Origin: Phlebopus portentosus
Taxonomy: Eukaryota > Basidiomycota > Agaricomycetes > Boletales > Boletinellaceae
DNA length: 64,000 bases
Direction of reading: 5' to 3'
Assembly: GCA_037892935.1 (NCBI GenBank)
Contig: JAYXKI010000013.1
Location: 620,001 to 684,000 of the forward strand
Position numbers and translations under genes: made by a program. The first letter of the stretch is position 1, and every line of letters begins with the position of its first letter. The notes under the pieces were generated by a model. The model ran no database searches, was not told where the DNA came from, and worked only from the letters and a program-made list of their open reading frames with translations. Positions 32,790 to 46,736 of the stretch are shown one piece after another.

Positions 32790-35476
32790 TCAGTTCTCCA
32801 ATTTCTCCTCTTCATCTTGCCCCTGAACTGAGACGCGCTTCTCCTCAACACCGACATTCTCGACATCCGCCTGCGTCGAGACTGCCTCCGTAGCATGATC
32901 AGTACCCAAACCCTTCGCGGCCCTCACAAATGCAATAACCTTCTCTAGATCCTTCCATCCTCCTTGTTCACCATCCAAGCTCTGTCGATCGCGCTCGACA
33001 CCACCTGCAACATCGACAGCCCACGGACGGACACGTTCGACTGCTTCGCAGACGTTGCCGGGTGTGAGACCACCTGCGAGTATTATCGGCAAACGCGGGA
33101 GGCGGAAATTCGCTGACGGAGACGATACAGTTGGAGAGTTGGAGTCGCTCGGACCAACGTGGCCATTTGTCTGGCCGTTGACTGGCGGCCGGGTAGAAGA
33201 GGAAGAGACGGAAGCGAGTTTGGATGCAGAAGGCTTGACTTCCCCAGCATCTGCAACGGTTTTCGCAAGATCCCAATCGACGACCTTCCCACTCCCTCCG
33301 CTGATTCCGTCCTCTCTCACCGCATCAAGTAGCACATACTTATGCAACCCAGATCGAGTTATCTCCTCCACACCCTTTCCTTCCTTGTTCACATGGAAGA
33401 CGCGGATGACTGGTACTGGGACGTGCGAAGCCCAGTGAAGAGGTTCTGACCCATGGAGCTGTACGATGTCTAGCTGAACTGACGCTACCACGGAGAGGAT
33501 GTATGAGAGTGGTTGGTCTTGGAAAACACCAACAAGCTGCGGCCGAGCGTGTCCTGCACGTAGTGTCCGGGATAGACGAGTAGCGTGTGCTGCAAACCAG
33601 GGTAAATTGTCATCCTGCTCTTCCTCAATCTCTCGCCTATCTTGCGAAGAAACTGAAGAATCCTCCGCCTCAGCCTGTGTTCTCCTCTCTCTTATCGCAT
33701 GTGCAATTCGACAGGCAATTTCAAGGCTCACGCGTCGCCTGCTAGAAGGAACAAAGTTCAGACCTAACATATCGGCGCCCGCCTGCGCAGCTGTGAGGGC
33801 CTCATCAATCGTGCGGATTCCGCAGATCTTCACTAGAGGCAGCTGTTCCTCCTGCTCGGAAGATGACAGGGTTAATGTCCAACCGAGGAGATCACGAATG
33901 AATGCACGGGTATCTTGCGCACGCATTAAAGCCTCTCCAACAAGGACAGCCTGCACGCCTTGCTTCGCGTATGTCCTAACGTCCTCCGATCCAGAAATCC
34001 CGCTTAAAGCGCAAAGAATGACATCCTTTCCTTGTACCAGGTCGACAAGTCTACTCGTCGTCCCCATATCCACCTCGAAATTATGCAGATTCCTGTTATT
34101 TACGCCTACGACCTTCGCCCCGACTTCGAGGGCAGCGTCCATCTCTTCGGCATTATTCACTTCGACGAGGGGCTCCATGCCCAGTTTCTTCGAATAGCTG
34201 TATAATGCTTTGAGGCGCGGTAGAGGTAGGAGGGCGACGATGAGAAGGACGGTATCAGCACCGTGCAATCGCGCTTCGGCAATTTGGTATTCGGAGACGA
34301 TGAAGTCCTTTCTAAGAACGGCTGGACGATTGGATAAGGAAGCAATCGCATTGCGCGCGAGAGACATATCGAGCAGAGAGCCTTTGAACCAGTTAGGCTC
34401 CGTCAAGACCGAAACAACCGAAGCTCCTGCAAGTGCGTAGGTCAATGCTTGCTGAGCTGCATTCGCTTTGAGAGAAATGGGGCCCTTGGAAGGAGATGCT
34501 CGTTTGATCTCCGCCATGAGTGCCGGGGACCTTGCTGGGGTGGTGCGAAGACGATCGACAAGGGAGATGAGCGGAGGTGAGAGATTCATTGCGAGAAGGG
34601 TTTCGAGGTCTTCCATCGAGGATCCCGGGGTGGTCTTGGCTGCTTCGATATCTTTCAAGCGCTGGGTATGTATCTTTTCAAGGATCGTTGGCAGCTTGCT
34701 TTGCTTTGTTTGAGGGGAAGCCGCGGTGCCATTTGGTACGGATGGGCCGGCAACTGGGAATGGAGGAAGGAACAAATCTGTAATGCGAGCAGCGGGATTT
34801 TCATCCCAAGTTCCCCCTCTTAAGTTCAAGAAGTTCTTCAACAGACTATCACCCTCCTCGGAGAGTGCACTCTCTGGATGATACTGGACGGCTTCGATAG
34901 TAAATTGGCGATGCCGTACGCCCATAATGACCCCGCTTTCTTCTGCCGCTGCTGTTACGGCCAGAACATCTGGCAGAGTCTTCACTGAAGCACTGAGCGA
35001 GTGGTAGCGCGTCGACATGAATGATTGGGGAAGCCCGTTGAAGATCCCGCGCCCATCATGACGGATAGGGCTTAGCTTGCCGTGCTTAATCTCCCCTGCA
35101 TAGCTACAGCATTCACCTTAGATATTAGACTAAATTAAATGGCTGCTAAAACTCACCCAATCTCTCCACCAAAAACGTCCACTATAACCTCCAAGCCCAT
35201 ACACACGCCGAGAATGGGCACCTTGCCCGTAAAGAACCTGACCGCCTCTCCACTGATTCCGGAGTCCGTCTTGGGGTGTCCTGGACCAGGAGAGATAATC
35301 AGACGCTTGATGTCAAGGTAGGGTAAAGCAGAAGACGATATGGCATCGTTTCGAATGACGGTAACATCTACGCCGAGGAGGGTGAGAGACTGGTAGAGGT
35401 TCCAGGTGAAGGAGTCAAAGTTGTCAATCATGAGCACGTCGATGGGACGCTTGAGGTTGTCCGAAACGTACGCCAT
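32790..35476 (-). CDS. trp1: Trifunctional tryptophan biosynthesis protein (glutamine amidotransferase - indole-3-glycerol-phosphate synthase - phosphoribosylanthranilate isomerase)
   Basis: Two exons (35476-35157, 35103-32790; 53-nt intron) give 877 aa. Residues about 14-200 form the class-I amidotransferase that feeds ammonia to anthranilate synthase: IDNFDSFTWNLYQSL, ISPGPGHP, ILGVCMGLE with the nucleophile Cys, and VQYHPES with the His-Glu pair. The IGPS barrel follows: LMAEIKRASPSKGPISL, ALAGASVVSVLTEPNWFKGS, LRKDFIVSEYQI, VGVNNRNLHNFEVD and VLVGEALMRA. The PRAI barrel comes next: PLVKICGIRTIDEALTAAQAGADMLGLNFVPSSRR, QLVGVFQD, DIVQLHGSE and PIILAGGLTPGNVCEAV, with WAVDVAGGVE near the end. 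The fusion order is the usual one in fungi. The PRAI domain carries a Ser/Asn-rich insert (about NGQTNGHVGPSDSNSPTVSSPS). It is divergent from the MAP kinase gene; a TATA box lies at 35544-35550. A decayed partial copy sits at 26640-27620. Confidence 0.96.
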
Positions 35477-35543
35477 GTTGCCACAGCTGCAATGGTTCGT
35501 CAATTTCAACTGAAAGGCAAGCCAGGGGAGAACAGCAGCCGGG

Positions 35544-35550
35544 CTTTATA
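35544..35550 (-). promoter_or_regulatory. TATA box of trp1
   Basis: TATAAAG on the minus strand, 68 nt upstream of the trp1 ATG at 35476. The 720-bp region 35477-36195 separates trp1 from the divergent MAP kinase gene and must hold both promoters; no other clear site was seen. Confidence 0.5.
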
Positions 35551-36195
35551 TCAGACGCGTCGACCAGCTAGCTGTGTCAAAATCAGATGTCCGACGATGT
35601 CGACTTTTTGCGATTGATGCAGAGTATAGTCGGCGGGTTCACCGCGTTACTCTTGTTTTGTTAAGTTACCAGGAGATGTGATGATTTCCTCGGGTATATG
35701 CGCCTTCGTGATGGTAAGTTGCAGAGACGAGCCTCGCTAAAGTAGAAGATGGCAACACCTTGGGGATTTGGAATTTACTCAAGGCGCAGATCGGCACGTG
35801 CTCGGCACTTTATTCGAATTTTCTGGATTTCTTTTCTTTCGTAATTTTATACACAAATATTTGCAGGTATTACACATTAAAATGCCTCAATGTATCATAG
35901 CATAGTCCAAAGCTGAATTTAGCTTTTTATTTCCTGGCTTTCCTTCGTGTTTCACCAGAACTACCACAATTGGCAAGCCAGATCAGCGGGATCAGCGAGG
36001 ATCACGGAGTAATCAGCGAATGTAGCCCCATCCGTCCATCTATCGATACCAAACAGGAGACTCGAGTCGGTGCATCAATCTCGAATGCGCTGAACGAGGC
36101 GCCGACCCCCCCAACGTTACTCTTGCCCTCTCACCACCATTACTCCAACGTCTAACACATACAATAGACAAAAACTAGCGATAAGGCCGAGTAGA

Positions 36196-38033
<1,838 letters not shown>

Positions 38034-38322
38034 ATCATGATCTGGAAAACTGTTTCGGAGGTTTCTGTCTCTTTGAGACTCCCGGGTTTGACAGAAATGG
38101 TAGCTGCTCGTAGGATTGTTCAAGAGTGTAGGATCTATGCGTACTATGTGTCTGGGTTTGATGATTTGGGATTAAAAAATGGCGAAAGTGATACTGACGT
38201 TAGTTGTTGACCCAAAGTTGCTGTTTTGTTTCCAATATTTATTCGGGTTACGGGCGGCTAGCTGGAGTTGTACATACTACGCTGTGCGATGTAGAGATTG
38301 TTCTTTGGTAATCTGTACGCTT

Positions 38323-38800
38323 TGACAAGGATATTGCAGCGGCATCGTCGGTCCAGCAATTCAATAAGCTCATCATACGGCCTCTTTCCGCTGCCGCGAC
38401 CCCATCATCTGGATCCATAGCCGTCATTATCGATGCTTTAGGTCAATGCGGATCTGCAGGCACTCGAGGAAGTCTGATGGAGCTTTGTCGTAGAGAAGCA
38501 CTGTGTTTTGGGGCCATCTACGGAACCTAATTCAGATGCAAACAATCAGGAGTCACGTCTGGAGTTGCTAACATAAGATAAGATGATCTGGCATTTGGCA
38601 TTGGACATTCTGCTCCCTATTTAGATTGGCATTTGGCAGAAAATGGATGGATTATGGGTGGACGACCAGATGGTCGTGATTCACTCGTATTGATCCCTCC
38701 CGACGAAAGTCGGACACTCCGGAGATCTCCCCTGCTTCGTTGTGAATTTCGGACAAAGCTTGATTTCACCGACCGGGAGTGCTTCCCCATAGCAGAGCCA
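38323..38800 (+). pseudogene. Third NACHT-WD40 relic: NACHT fragment fused to C-terminal tail
   Basis: 38326-38530 reads DIAAASSVQQFNKLIIRPLSAAATPSSGSIAVIIDALGQCGSAGTRGSLMELCRREA, the NACHT segment around Walker B. The usual IDALDECG has become IDALGQCG. After a stop, 38625-38790 reads LAENGWIMGGRPDGRDSLVLIPPDESRTLRR..LLRCEFRTKLDFTD, which matches the C-terminal tail of the two larger copies (WILGGPDRCSLLFWIPPDLSSIL..FSCESSTGIDFTS). The helical region and all WD40 repeats that should lie between are missing. The relic lies directly downstream of the MAP kinase gene. Confidence 0.8.
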
Positions 38801-40185
38801 AAACACGATCTGCGCACGAACTACGCTGCTTCCTTCGCTGCACGACATTCCATTCCATCGAGATATCTAAACATTATGTTTGATTTGATTTCTTTTTCTG
38901 CTTTGTACGTATTTATTCGCTTCCAATAGGCACGCGATGAGCTTATTACCAGCCACGGTGTTGCCTTTCTCGCTCACATCTCACCCCCTTCATGGGTGAC
39001 ATCACCCAGGCTCAAATGCAAAGCATTCATATTGAATTCCAAGAAGACAAAAGAGAAAGAGACCAGCACGTGTTGAAGACGGAACACAGAAATGATATGC
39101 ACAACAACAATAGGTCAAACCTAGAGAAAAGAAGAGAAAAAAAGAGGGTTGCAAAATGGAAGTTGAATGGAAAACGGAATAAGATGCATCAAAGTATTTA
39201 CTAACATAGAGCTATGTAAGATGATGGATGGACATGATAAAAATGCAACGCAGAAAATGCAAGAGAGGATAAAGCAAAAGAAAAGAAAAAGAAGGGAAGA
39301 ACGAAAGAGACATGATGCGAAATCACAGACCTGATGCCTGCCCAAGGAGATTGAAGACGGAGATTGATAAAAGATGCGATAGAATGCCCAACGCAACCAG
39401 AAGAATATGAATTGAACATGTGACGCATATGTCGACAGGCGAAGTCATTAATGCAGATGATGAGTGGTAGAAATGAACGAGAAGCAAAGCATTGTAAAGG
39501 GAAGTTACAAGATGGCCATGTACGAGCACTGAAGCATGGAGCAGAATGAGTCAGAAGCTGAGCGATGCGAGGATTCTACGCCGAGCAGCGTGTGGTGCGC
39601 TGCGTGATGGTGGGGCGAGGTGACAGAGAGAGAGGAAGGAAAGTAGGTAAGAAAGGAAAGGACAGGCAAAACAGACCATGCCACATTCGACAAGAACGCA
39701 TAAGAAGTAACACCCGATGATGGTATCCAAATGATAACACAGAATATGTATGCATCCCAATCCGTCAAAATAATTAATGCATAGACAAATGCGTAGGAAA
39801 GCAGAGAAGAGGACAAGACGGCTGTGATGAATAGCTCGCCATGGACAAAACGAACGAAGCGATTTGCGAAGCGCGAGGAATGTGCTGATCAAAAAAGAGT
39901 GACCGCAACATTCACCATGAGCGGATAGAACAACGTGAACATTTGTACAGTAACGTAACAAGATCAGTAATGGAGTGAGTATGCAGATGTGACGGGTGAT
40001 GTGCTATGCTGGTGTCGATGATGATGCGATATAAAATAAATACGAGGGCCACCAAACCAAATTATCGAATAGACGAACTTGAGCGACAGGTCGTCATCAT
40101 AACCGTATTGCCTTCTCCGAGGTCGAGCTAGCTTCACTCTCGTCGAGTTCTGCAGGGACCACAACCTTCACTTCAACGCCGAAAT
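38801..40185. other. Intergenic / 3' region of the Ser-rich gene
   Basis: The plus strand is purine-rich (many AGAAAAGAAG runs near 39120-39310). Minus-strand ORFs such as 39551-39961 have no recognisable domain and are more likely 3' untranslated sequence of the minus-strand gene ending at 40186. Confidence 0.4.
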
Positions 40186-42649
40186 CTATTCCCTTTCCTC
40201 ATCTCGTAACTCGCTCGGTACTTCGCTGCTTGGTGCGTCCTTCTCGGCCTCTACTGCATCTATACCTACATCGACGAGCACCTCATATTTCTTTCCCTCT
40301 TCGCTCAGATCCGTACGCGACTCGCGTCTCGATGCAAAAGCCGAACGAGAGACGTCCCGAAAGGGGGACGTCGACACATGCACAGGCACAGTCATCGCGC
40401 TTTCCGTAGGGGAAGGGATAGGCGTCGGAGCGGGAGTCGACTCACTCATGGGCCCAAAGTCCGAGTCTGGTAGCGCAGATGGGGGAAGTCTCCGTCGTTT
40501 TGATTCCGAGTTTGAATTTGGAATCGGTATAGGAGCTGACGTGCTCGTCACATCCGTGCTCCTCTCCAGCGATAGGTTTCGCGGGAAAGTAGATGAGGCG
40601 AGGGTTGGAGGGAGAGGGATCATCGCTGGTACCATTTCCTCGTCTTTCCTCTCCTTCGAAGCAGCGTCCAACTGCCTCTGCACTATCACAGCTGCTACCG
40701 AGCTCGTCGAAGGCGATCTCGGTGACCCCGCCGGAGAAGGCAGAAGCGGGATCTCAGTAGCTGAAGGGAGTCTACGAGGTGAAGGAGGGAGTGCTCCCAT
40801 TCCTATTCCTTCGCTAACACTTGATCCCGTCCCAATTACTGCGCCCCTTCCGCCCCCACCCCCAGATCCTGCATTGGAACTAGGTTCTGAGATCGAAGGA
40901 GTATCCAACATAGGGGATTTGATTATCGGCTGGTCCAAACGCGCCGCAACATCGACCACACTGACAGCAACGGAAGGCTCGGAAATGGATATCGGTGCCG
41001 GCAGGATGAAAGATAGCCTCTTCTTTTTCTTCTCCGAGTTGCTCGACTTGTCTGATCTTTGCGAACCCGAGCCTGAAGTTGAAATTTGGTCACTACCGCT
41101 CTTCCCTTTCCCTTTCTTTCGTTCAGTTTCTTTCTCCTTCTCCCCTCCTCCTGAACCTTTTCCTTTGTCTTTCTCGCCCTCCTCGTCTGACTTTCGTCGC
41201 CTCAACCTCTGCGCGAGGACTTTCGCTATGTAGGATATTCGTCGACTCGATTTGGCACTCGCGATCACACTCGGTCCTTTCCCGCCTTCCTTCTCAACGC
41301 CTTCTTCGGCACCCGAAGTCGCACCCGAATCGTCCGTGGTACCTGTGCCAGCCTGCTTCACATCCGTCGAGGGCGCCGCCGTATGGTTTTGACTCCTCAG
41401 AGGCAACTTCCCTCGCAGCTTACTGATACTCCCAGACCTCGAACGCGTCACCTCTGTCTTGGGCGTGCCAGCAGAAACCGCAGCACTGAACGTAATGCTC
41501 ATCCTCCTGCCACTAGGCCCCGCTTCCGTCACTGGAGCTGGAGATTCCCCATTTCCCAGTTCGGCTTTCGAATCCGAATTTGTTTGGTCCTCTCCATCCA
41601 CTGTCCCCACTCTTGCTCCTTTCCGTTGTTCTTCTTCCCCCGGGGAACCACCACCATGACCCGAAGTGTCAACTGTCGTTGTCTCCTCCGTAGTCGCCTC
41701 ATGTACCGCAACACCGATCACCAGTGCTTCATCAACCGGTAAGATCTCATTAATCGCTCCGCGCGAGCGCATGCGAGTAAGCGTTCTCGACAGCGCACTG
41801 GACATAGCCTTGGTAAGTGTATTCCTCCTTCTGGCGATCGTCTCCTTCTGCGTGGTGTGGTTCTCTTCTTCGTGATGCCGCGCATGGTTGGACGCAAGGG
41901 AGGAAGTTGCCGTACTGAAGGAGGAAATTGTCGATGTGTGTGTCTATTTCAAATAATTTGCGTCAGAGAGGACATGACATTGAATAAATTAGCAACGAAG
42001 AAATAAATCAGGATCGAAAATGTTTTAGTAGAAGAACGTACGTTAGCTCGGTACAGAGGTGGCGGAGAGGTCCAAGGCACAGGCGATCCAGGTCCACTTC
42101 CCGTATGCTGCAGTTCGGCAGGCACATCAGAGTACTAAATCGGATATTCGAAAATTCATGAGAAAAGTCAGTAAAAGCTTCTCTCAATCGCGGACTGGAT
42201 ATAACAATAGGCGAAAAAAAAACTGCACTTACACTTCCGACACGCGAAATGCTTATGCTCTGTCGCCGGCGTTTTCTAGCTGCTAGCATGAGTTCCGCAT
42301 TCGTGAGCGCACTGACGAAAGGGTCGAGAGGACCTGGATGCGAAGCCGCTTCTTCTTCCTCTTCTAACGCCCGTCGTTCGCTCGCTTCTTCGATTTCTCG
42401 AAAGACCTGGGAATAGAAACAAGAAAAATTGAAGATATCAGTTTCGTATGTTCGCTCGCGTGCTTTCCGACGGTTGCGCCAGCCGGAAATGAGCGCATTT
42501 TGCGAAGCGAAAGCGGAAAGCCCGCCAAAGGCCGAGCCCCAACCTTCGAGAAGGACAGGAGGTAAAAGACGCACCCTTTCGAGTTTCTCGTCGGTCAGAA
42601 CTCCTTCTGCCATCGAATCCGCTAATTGTGGTGTTGGTGAGGTAGACAT
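40186..42649 (-). CDS. Long disordered Ser/Pro-rich hypothetical protein
   Basis: Three exons (42649-42233, 42134-42042, 41943-40186) join in frame to 755 aa. The N-terminal 140 residues look folded and conserved: LTDEKLERVRLLPPVLLEGWGSAFGGLSAFASQNALISGWRNRRKARERTYETDIFNF, then FVSALTNAELMLAARKRRRQSISISRVGS. This is followed by Ser/Pro-rich linkers and a His/Glu/Arg-rich segment. A very long low-complexity region has basic patches (RRISYIAKVLAQRLRRRKSDEEGEKDKGKG and a Lys-rich EKKKKRLSFILP), an acidic stretch and many SP sites. No catalytic domain or membrane segment is seen. The exon 3 join is supported by the continuous frame through the ATG at 41805, which is therefore internal. It may be a basidiomycete-specific regulatory or scaffold protein (inference). 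A TATA box lies about 52 nt upstream of the start. Confidence 0.78.
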
Positions 42650-42700
42650 GGTCACTTGGTAAGAACGCAAGTGTGCAACTACGCAATCCGTCAGGCTCCC

Positions 42701-42708
42701 TATATATA
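42701..42708 (-). promoter_or_regulatory. TATA box of the Ser-rich protein gene
   Basis: TATATATA, read on the minus strand as gcgTATATATAggg, lies about 52 nt upstream of the ATG at 42649. Confidence 0.5.
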
Positions 42709-42709
42709 C

Positions 42710-45068
42710 GCGTCTGACTTATGAGTACCCGTGGGAGCGGCGGAACGTAAAAGGACGGCGGACAGTAGCGCTGATGAGCGTCGCGTCGGGTGCACACCAC
42801 AGCCGCGGGTGTTCAGCGAGAACAGAAAGGAACGCGAGATAGCCTCTCAGTAAGATCTCGACGAATAAGCGTTAGACAAGCGCGATGCAACGGTAGTTGA
42901 CCAACACTAGTGGTATCAACTGTCAGAGTTTAAGTATAAGAATGCAACTCTGTAGCAATGTAACACGGGTAAAAAAGCTTTGTTAGCTCCGAGAGCAACT
43001 TTGTACATACAAGCCGAGCGGTGCACGCTCAAACGCAAAGGAAAGGGCAGGACGAACCTGATACAGTTGACGCGCCTCCGACCTTGTGCTCGTCGGTGAA
43101 CAACAGTTAAGCAAAAAGAAGCCCGTAGTCGCGTCGCGCAAGAACGGAATCAACGGTAAAAAAAAAAAGGAACGAATCACAACGAAAATCAAAGCCAAAA
43201 TGGATGATGAAACCTGGTTTGGGTTCAAGACAGCATCAGCCAGACCATCAATATCAGAAGCGTGTCAATGTATGAGTGATGCGACTTGGCGGTACGCGTT
43301 CACTGTACAGCCTCGGAGAAGCGGTGCAGACGCCGACACGTACCAAGGTATCCGAAGCACAGCAACGCCAAAAGATGGCGGGCGGGAGACGAAAACGACG
43401 CGGCGTTGACGCGACCCAAGCAGAAGACGGACGCCGGACACGTATGAATGAACGCGGTGCGACGCGGTGTAACGCTCACGAACGCGCTGAAGGCAACACG
43501 AAGCAAGTAGAACGACGACGAAGCGGGACGACGACAACGATGAAGGAGTCGACGTTCAAGCGAGGGTCAGAGCAGAGCAAAAAAGAAAAATAACGGAAAA
43601 AAAGAAGGAAAAAAAGAAAGGAAATCCGTGCTTCAAACTGAGGGATCTTGCCTGTTATGGAAACGTTCCCGTAACTTTATATTTATTCGGGTTTACGGAG
43701 TTACCCTCCTTCTTTCAACGGTCCGTGCCTCGTGTCACGGTGTTCGGCTTGCAGAAATAAAGAATTTCCGTCTTTTCTCTCATCAACATTTCCGTGCTAT
43801 ACTCAGGCCAAGAACGACTTTCTCCTGGTCTGATGAACGAACTTCAGCCCATCCTGTTCCGTTCAATTCATGAGAAGAACTTGTCCGGTATCTTCCCTTA
43901 TCCCTTCCCTTCTGACCAGTCTATGCGGCTCCGCGCTACTGCCCTCAACTCCACATGCTCTTGATAGATTAAGTATCTCTCTCTTCAATCGCAAATTTTC
44001 CTCCACCTCGTTGCAGAGAACACGTTCATCTATCCGGGACAGTCCTTTTGGAAAGCTGAAGAACTATTTCTGCGTTTGGAAGATTGAGTTCCCACTAGGT
44101 AGTATCGGGAAGCTGAAGAGACTCTGGGATTTCCTCGGACCATGCCCGGAGGGACTTGAACATGTACGCCGGACCGGAAATTGCTACACTCTGTCTGGAA
44201 ATGACCTATTTTTCAAGAAATCGGCGTATTGAGAACAGATAAAGTAGCATCAAAGGGCAGATGATGAACCGTGGTAAGCAAGCAAAAAGGTCGGAGCCGT
44301 CCCTCACAGAATCTTCTCATCGCAAGGCAACACTTTCCATGAGCCTGTGATTCCGTGTAAGCTGCTCGTCGGGATATTTTCAACGGCGGCTCTGTGAAAT
44401 TTCGGTAGGAAGTGCTAAAGCTACCTACGTGAATATCAGGTTAAAAGAATCCGCAGTCTCGGAAGGAAAGACACACGTATACCTACCAACCGTCGCTTCA
44501 AGATTACTTGCCCTTCTCGTTCGCCATGCTTGATTTCTCAGCCGTAGTGAGAAGAAAAGGATATCTATCGAACGTGAACGCATGACCAATATCATCCTCG
44601 CGTACCATCTATCCTTAAGTTCTCCACATCTCTTCCGACTGTATTCACCCACCAGTCTATAAAGGCATTCAATTCAATCCGCCTTCTGTGCTGTGCTTCC
44701 CCGCATGGTATTCATCAGGAAGAATCGGCAATTATCCAACGAAGCTTCTCCAACAACAAACGATCAATTTGAGTCTTTCGTCTTCTGTGATTATCTAGAA
44801 GCAATAGAATCTTCCTGTAAATCTTTCGTTCTTCGCTCATTTCCGGGTGATTGGGTTCTCTTCACGGAAATTGTAATTTCATGTTCACAGGAAAGGAAGG
44901 TGTTCATGGGGAGAGGGGGGACCACAATCAGGGTATATGCACAGAGAGTACTTTATATACATGTATACTGTACGATATGAATACCAATACAAAAAATCCG
45001 TAAATACAGTGAGTTTCCTATCCAATGGATCATAAACTTCAGCTAACAATTTCGTTTCTTTGATGGAA
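42710..45068. other. Intergenic, no supported gene
   Basis: 2.3 kb with short ORFs on both strands. The longest with an ATG (43870-44232, 120 aa) has no known domain and odd internal repeats (KLKNYFCVWK/KLKRLWDFLG). 43100-43620 is purine-rich with A-runs on the plus strand. Nothing further is supported. Confidence 0.4.
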
Positions 45069-46200
45069 TTAGAAGGCGGCTGGGAAACAGCTGCTCTTGT
45101 GTCGTGGCCAGTCCTGTTTCTGGTGAGCAGGGCTGCACTACACCATCGGAGTCAATAAATAGTCTATTGTACAGAAAGAAAATGTGACTTACATAGCGAA
45201 CCGTCCTGCATCTTAACAAATGTCGTCAGAGTAGTAGACGAGGAAACGTAGAAGCAGGACGTACTTGCTGCACTGCATCAAGTCCGCCCCTCCCTTCTTA
45301 CTGTCACATTCCTTGATCGCGCAGGTATCGACACCCAACCCCAACTGCATGCGCATCAAACACATCATCAGCGTCATCTGTTTGCCTTCCTCCGTATCCG
45401 GCTCGAGCATATCAATCACCCTCGTCGCCGTCTCCTCGGCAAAGCGTCCCCTATACATATCTCGCCATTCTTTGACGCGCGCGAGGAGGGGCTCGCGATC
45501 TTGTTCGTCATCGAAATCAAGGCAGTATATGATGAGGAGCGTGGAAAGGAGCTGGCAGAGCTCTGCAATGACCGTGTGGTGTTCACCTGCTGGCAATAGG
45601 TCGACGTGCGCCATGCGTTTTGCTTGGATACGCGCGAGATCTGCCCCCGCTGGCGTTTGGCTGAAACGCACAAAATATGGTCTATAAGCGGGCATCGAGC
45701 GTCAGTTACAATCCTATCTTGTGAGACGAAGATTCGGACGTACGTAAATGCGAGGTAATTAATGAGCGTTTGAGGGGCGTTGTTAGGTGTTTTGCGCTTC
45801 CGAAAGGCCTCGACGAGCTTTGGCAAGTACTTCGCAGCCAACTCGCTGTTCAAACTTATCGGGAGTCTGGTCCTGCAAACACAAACAGAATACCTTACGC
45901 GAAGACTGCCTTTTGCTTGTCCATCGGTTGCGTTTGTAACATTCCGATCTACATAAGCGAAACCAACCAAGTACTTTGTCAGCTTTGAACCTTTCAGAAG
46001 ACGTTAACAAGAAGAACGAAAATACTCACATGTCTAGAAGCAATAACCAAGTTCTTCTTTTCAAGCTCAAGCTCCTGCTGTTCCGTCAGAGGTTCACCCC
46101 CATCATTACCCGCATTCGTCCTTTGTTCGCCGTTCTCTGTTATCCCGGCAGAGTCGAATAACCTGTCGGCAGTTATTTCGAATGAGAAGTCAGACATCAT
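45069..46200 (-). CDS. MYND-type zinc-finger protein
   Basis: The start at 46200 gives MMSDFSFEITADRLFDSAG and a Glu-rich segment to VIASRH, followed by a GTGAGT donor. Exon 2 reads IGMLQTQPMDKQKAVFA, then TRLPISLNSELAAKYLPKLVEAFRKRKTPNNAPQTLINYLAF. A larger helical exon follows (YRPYFVRFSQTPAGADLARIQAKRMAHVDLLPAGEHHTVIAELCQLLSTLLIIYCLDFDDEQDREPLLARVKEWRDMYRGRFAEETATRVIDML). The C-terminus is a complete MYND finger spread over three exons: CAIKEC..LMQCSKC-RTVRYC-SPAHQKQDWPRHKSSC, then FPAAF and stop. All Cys/His ligands (C-x4-C, C-x2-C, YC, H, H-x3-C) are present. MYND fingers usually bind proline-rich partners in transcription or signalling. The join KAVFA|TRLP requires a 26-nt intron. It is divergent from the small gene at 46491. 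Confidence 0.85.
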
Positions 46201-46490
46201 TGTAACTTCAACCCCAACTTCAGTTCCACCCTTTTTGTTGTGAGGTTTCTTTTGTGGGAGCGAACAATGGAATTCCGAGTTTTGTCGAGATGGCTGAAGG
46301 TGGATCCGGATTGATGGCTGTGATGGTGACGAAGCCGAAAGTTTCGGAGGAGAGAACGCGACGCGACGCGTCTTGATTATGTAATGCAGTTAGTTAGAGA
46401 ACTTTCTCACGCGCAATATTATTTCCTGCTCACAAGTCAATATCTCTTTCTCGTCAATCTCCGCTGTTTGTGTTGCTAAATCGACCAGAA
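46201..46490. promoter_or_regulatory. Bidirectional promoter region
   Basis: The 290 bp between the start of the minus-strand MYND gene and the start of the plus-strand small gene must serve both. It holds a CG-rich ggagagaacgcgacgcgacgcg stretch (about 46350-46372) and a pyrimidine tract before 46491; no TATA box is evident. Confidence 0.4.
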
Positions 46491-46736
46491 ATGCCTTTAC
46501 CAACGTACTTCCCGCACATCATCTATGCAACCGCGCTCACATCGCTTTCTCTTCACCTTCTGTCTTCCCGTAAAGATGGAGCGGCGGCGAGGCAGCAAGC
46601 AGAAGCGCGTATTAGCCTGCTGGAGGGATTGGCAGGACAATTGAGAGCCGGAGAACGTGTCTCAGAGGAGGAGATCTCGAGGGTTAGGAGGTTGATGAGA
46701 GAGGATAAACCGACCGCGGCTGTTGAGATGAAGTAG
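46491..46736 (+). CDS. Small conserved-looking hypothetical protein with one N-terminal hydrophobic segment
   Basis: A single exon of 81 aa: MPLPTYFPHIIYATALTSLSLHLLSSRKDGAAARQQAEARISLLEGLAGQLRAGERVSEEEISRVRRLMREDKPTAAVEMK. Residues 8-24 are moderately hydrophobic, and residues 30-72 form an amphipathic, charged helix suited to a coiled coil. This layout suits a small membrane-tethered organelle protein, but the function is unknown. The C-terminus could continue through an intron, because no obvious 3' feature follows. Confidence 0.6.
   Translation: MPLPTYFPHIIYATALTSLSLHLLSSRKDGAAARQQAEARISLLEGLAGQLRAGERVSEEEISRVRRLMREDKPTAAVEMK

Noticed and set aside
33499..34197. 232-aa plus-strand ORF
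   Set aside because: Antisense to the conserved trp1 IGPS and PRAI domains.
39551..39961. 136-aa minus-strand ORF rich in Cys, Leu and Ser
   Set aside because: It lies on the complement of a purine-rich stretch downstream of a minus-strand gene; it is better explained as 3' untranslated sequence.
40448..41233. 261-aa plus-strand ORF
   Set aside because: Antisense shadow of the Ser/Pro-rich minus-strand gene, whose exon continuity and N-terminal domain favour the minus strand.
43870..44232. 120-aa ORF with an ATG start
   Set aside because: No recognised domain, no homologous pattern, no splice or promoter support; composition is not convincing.
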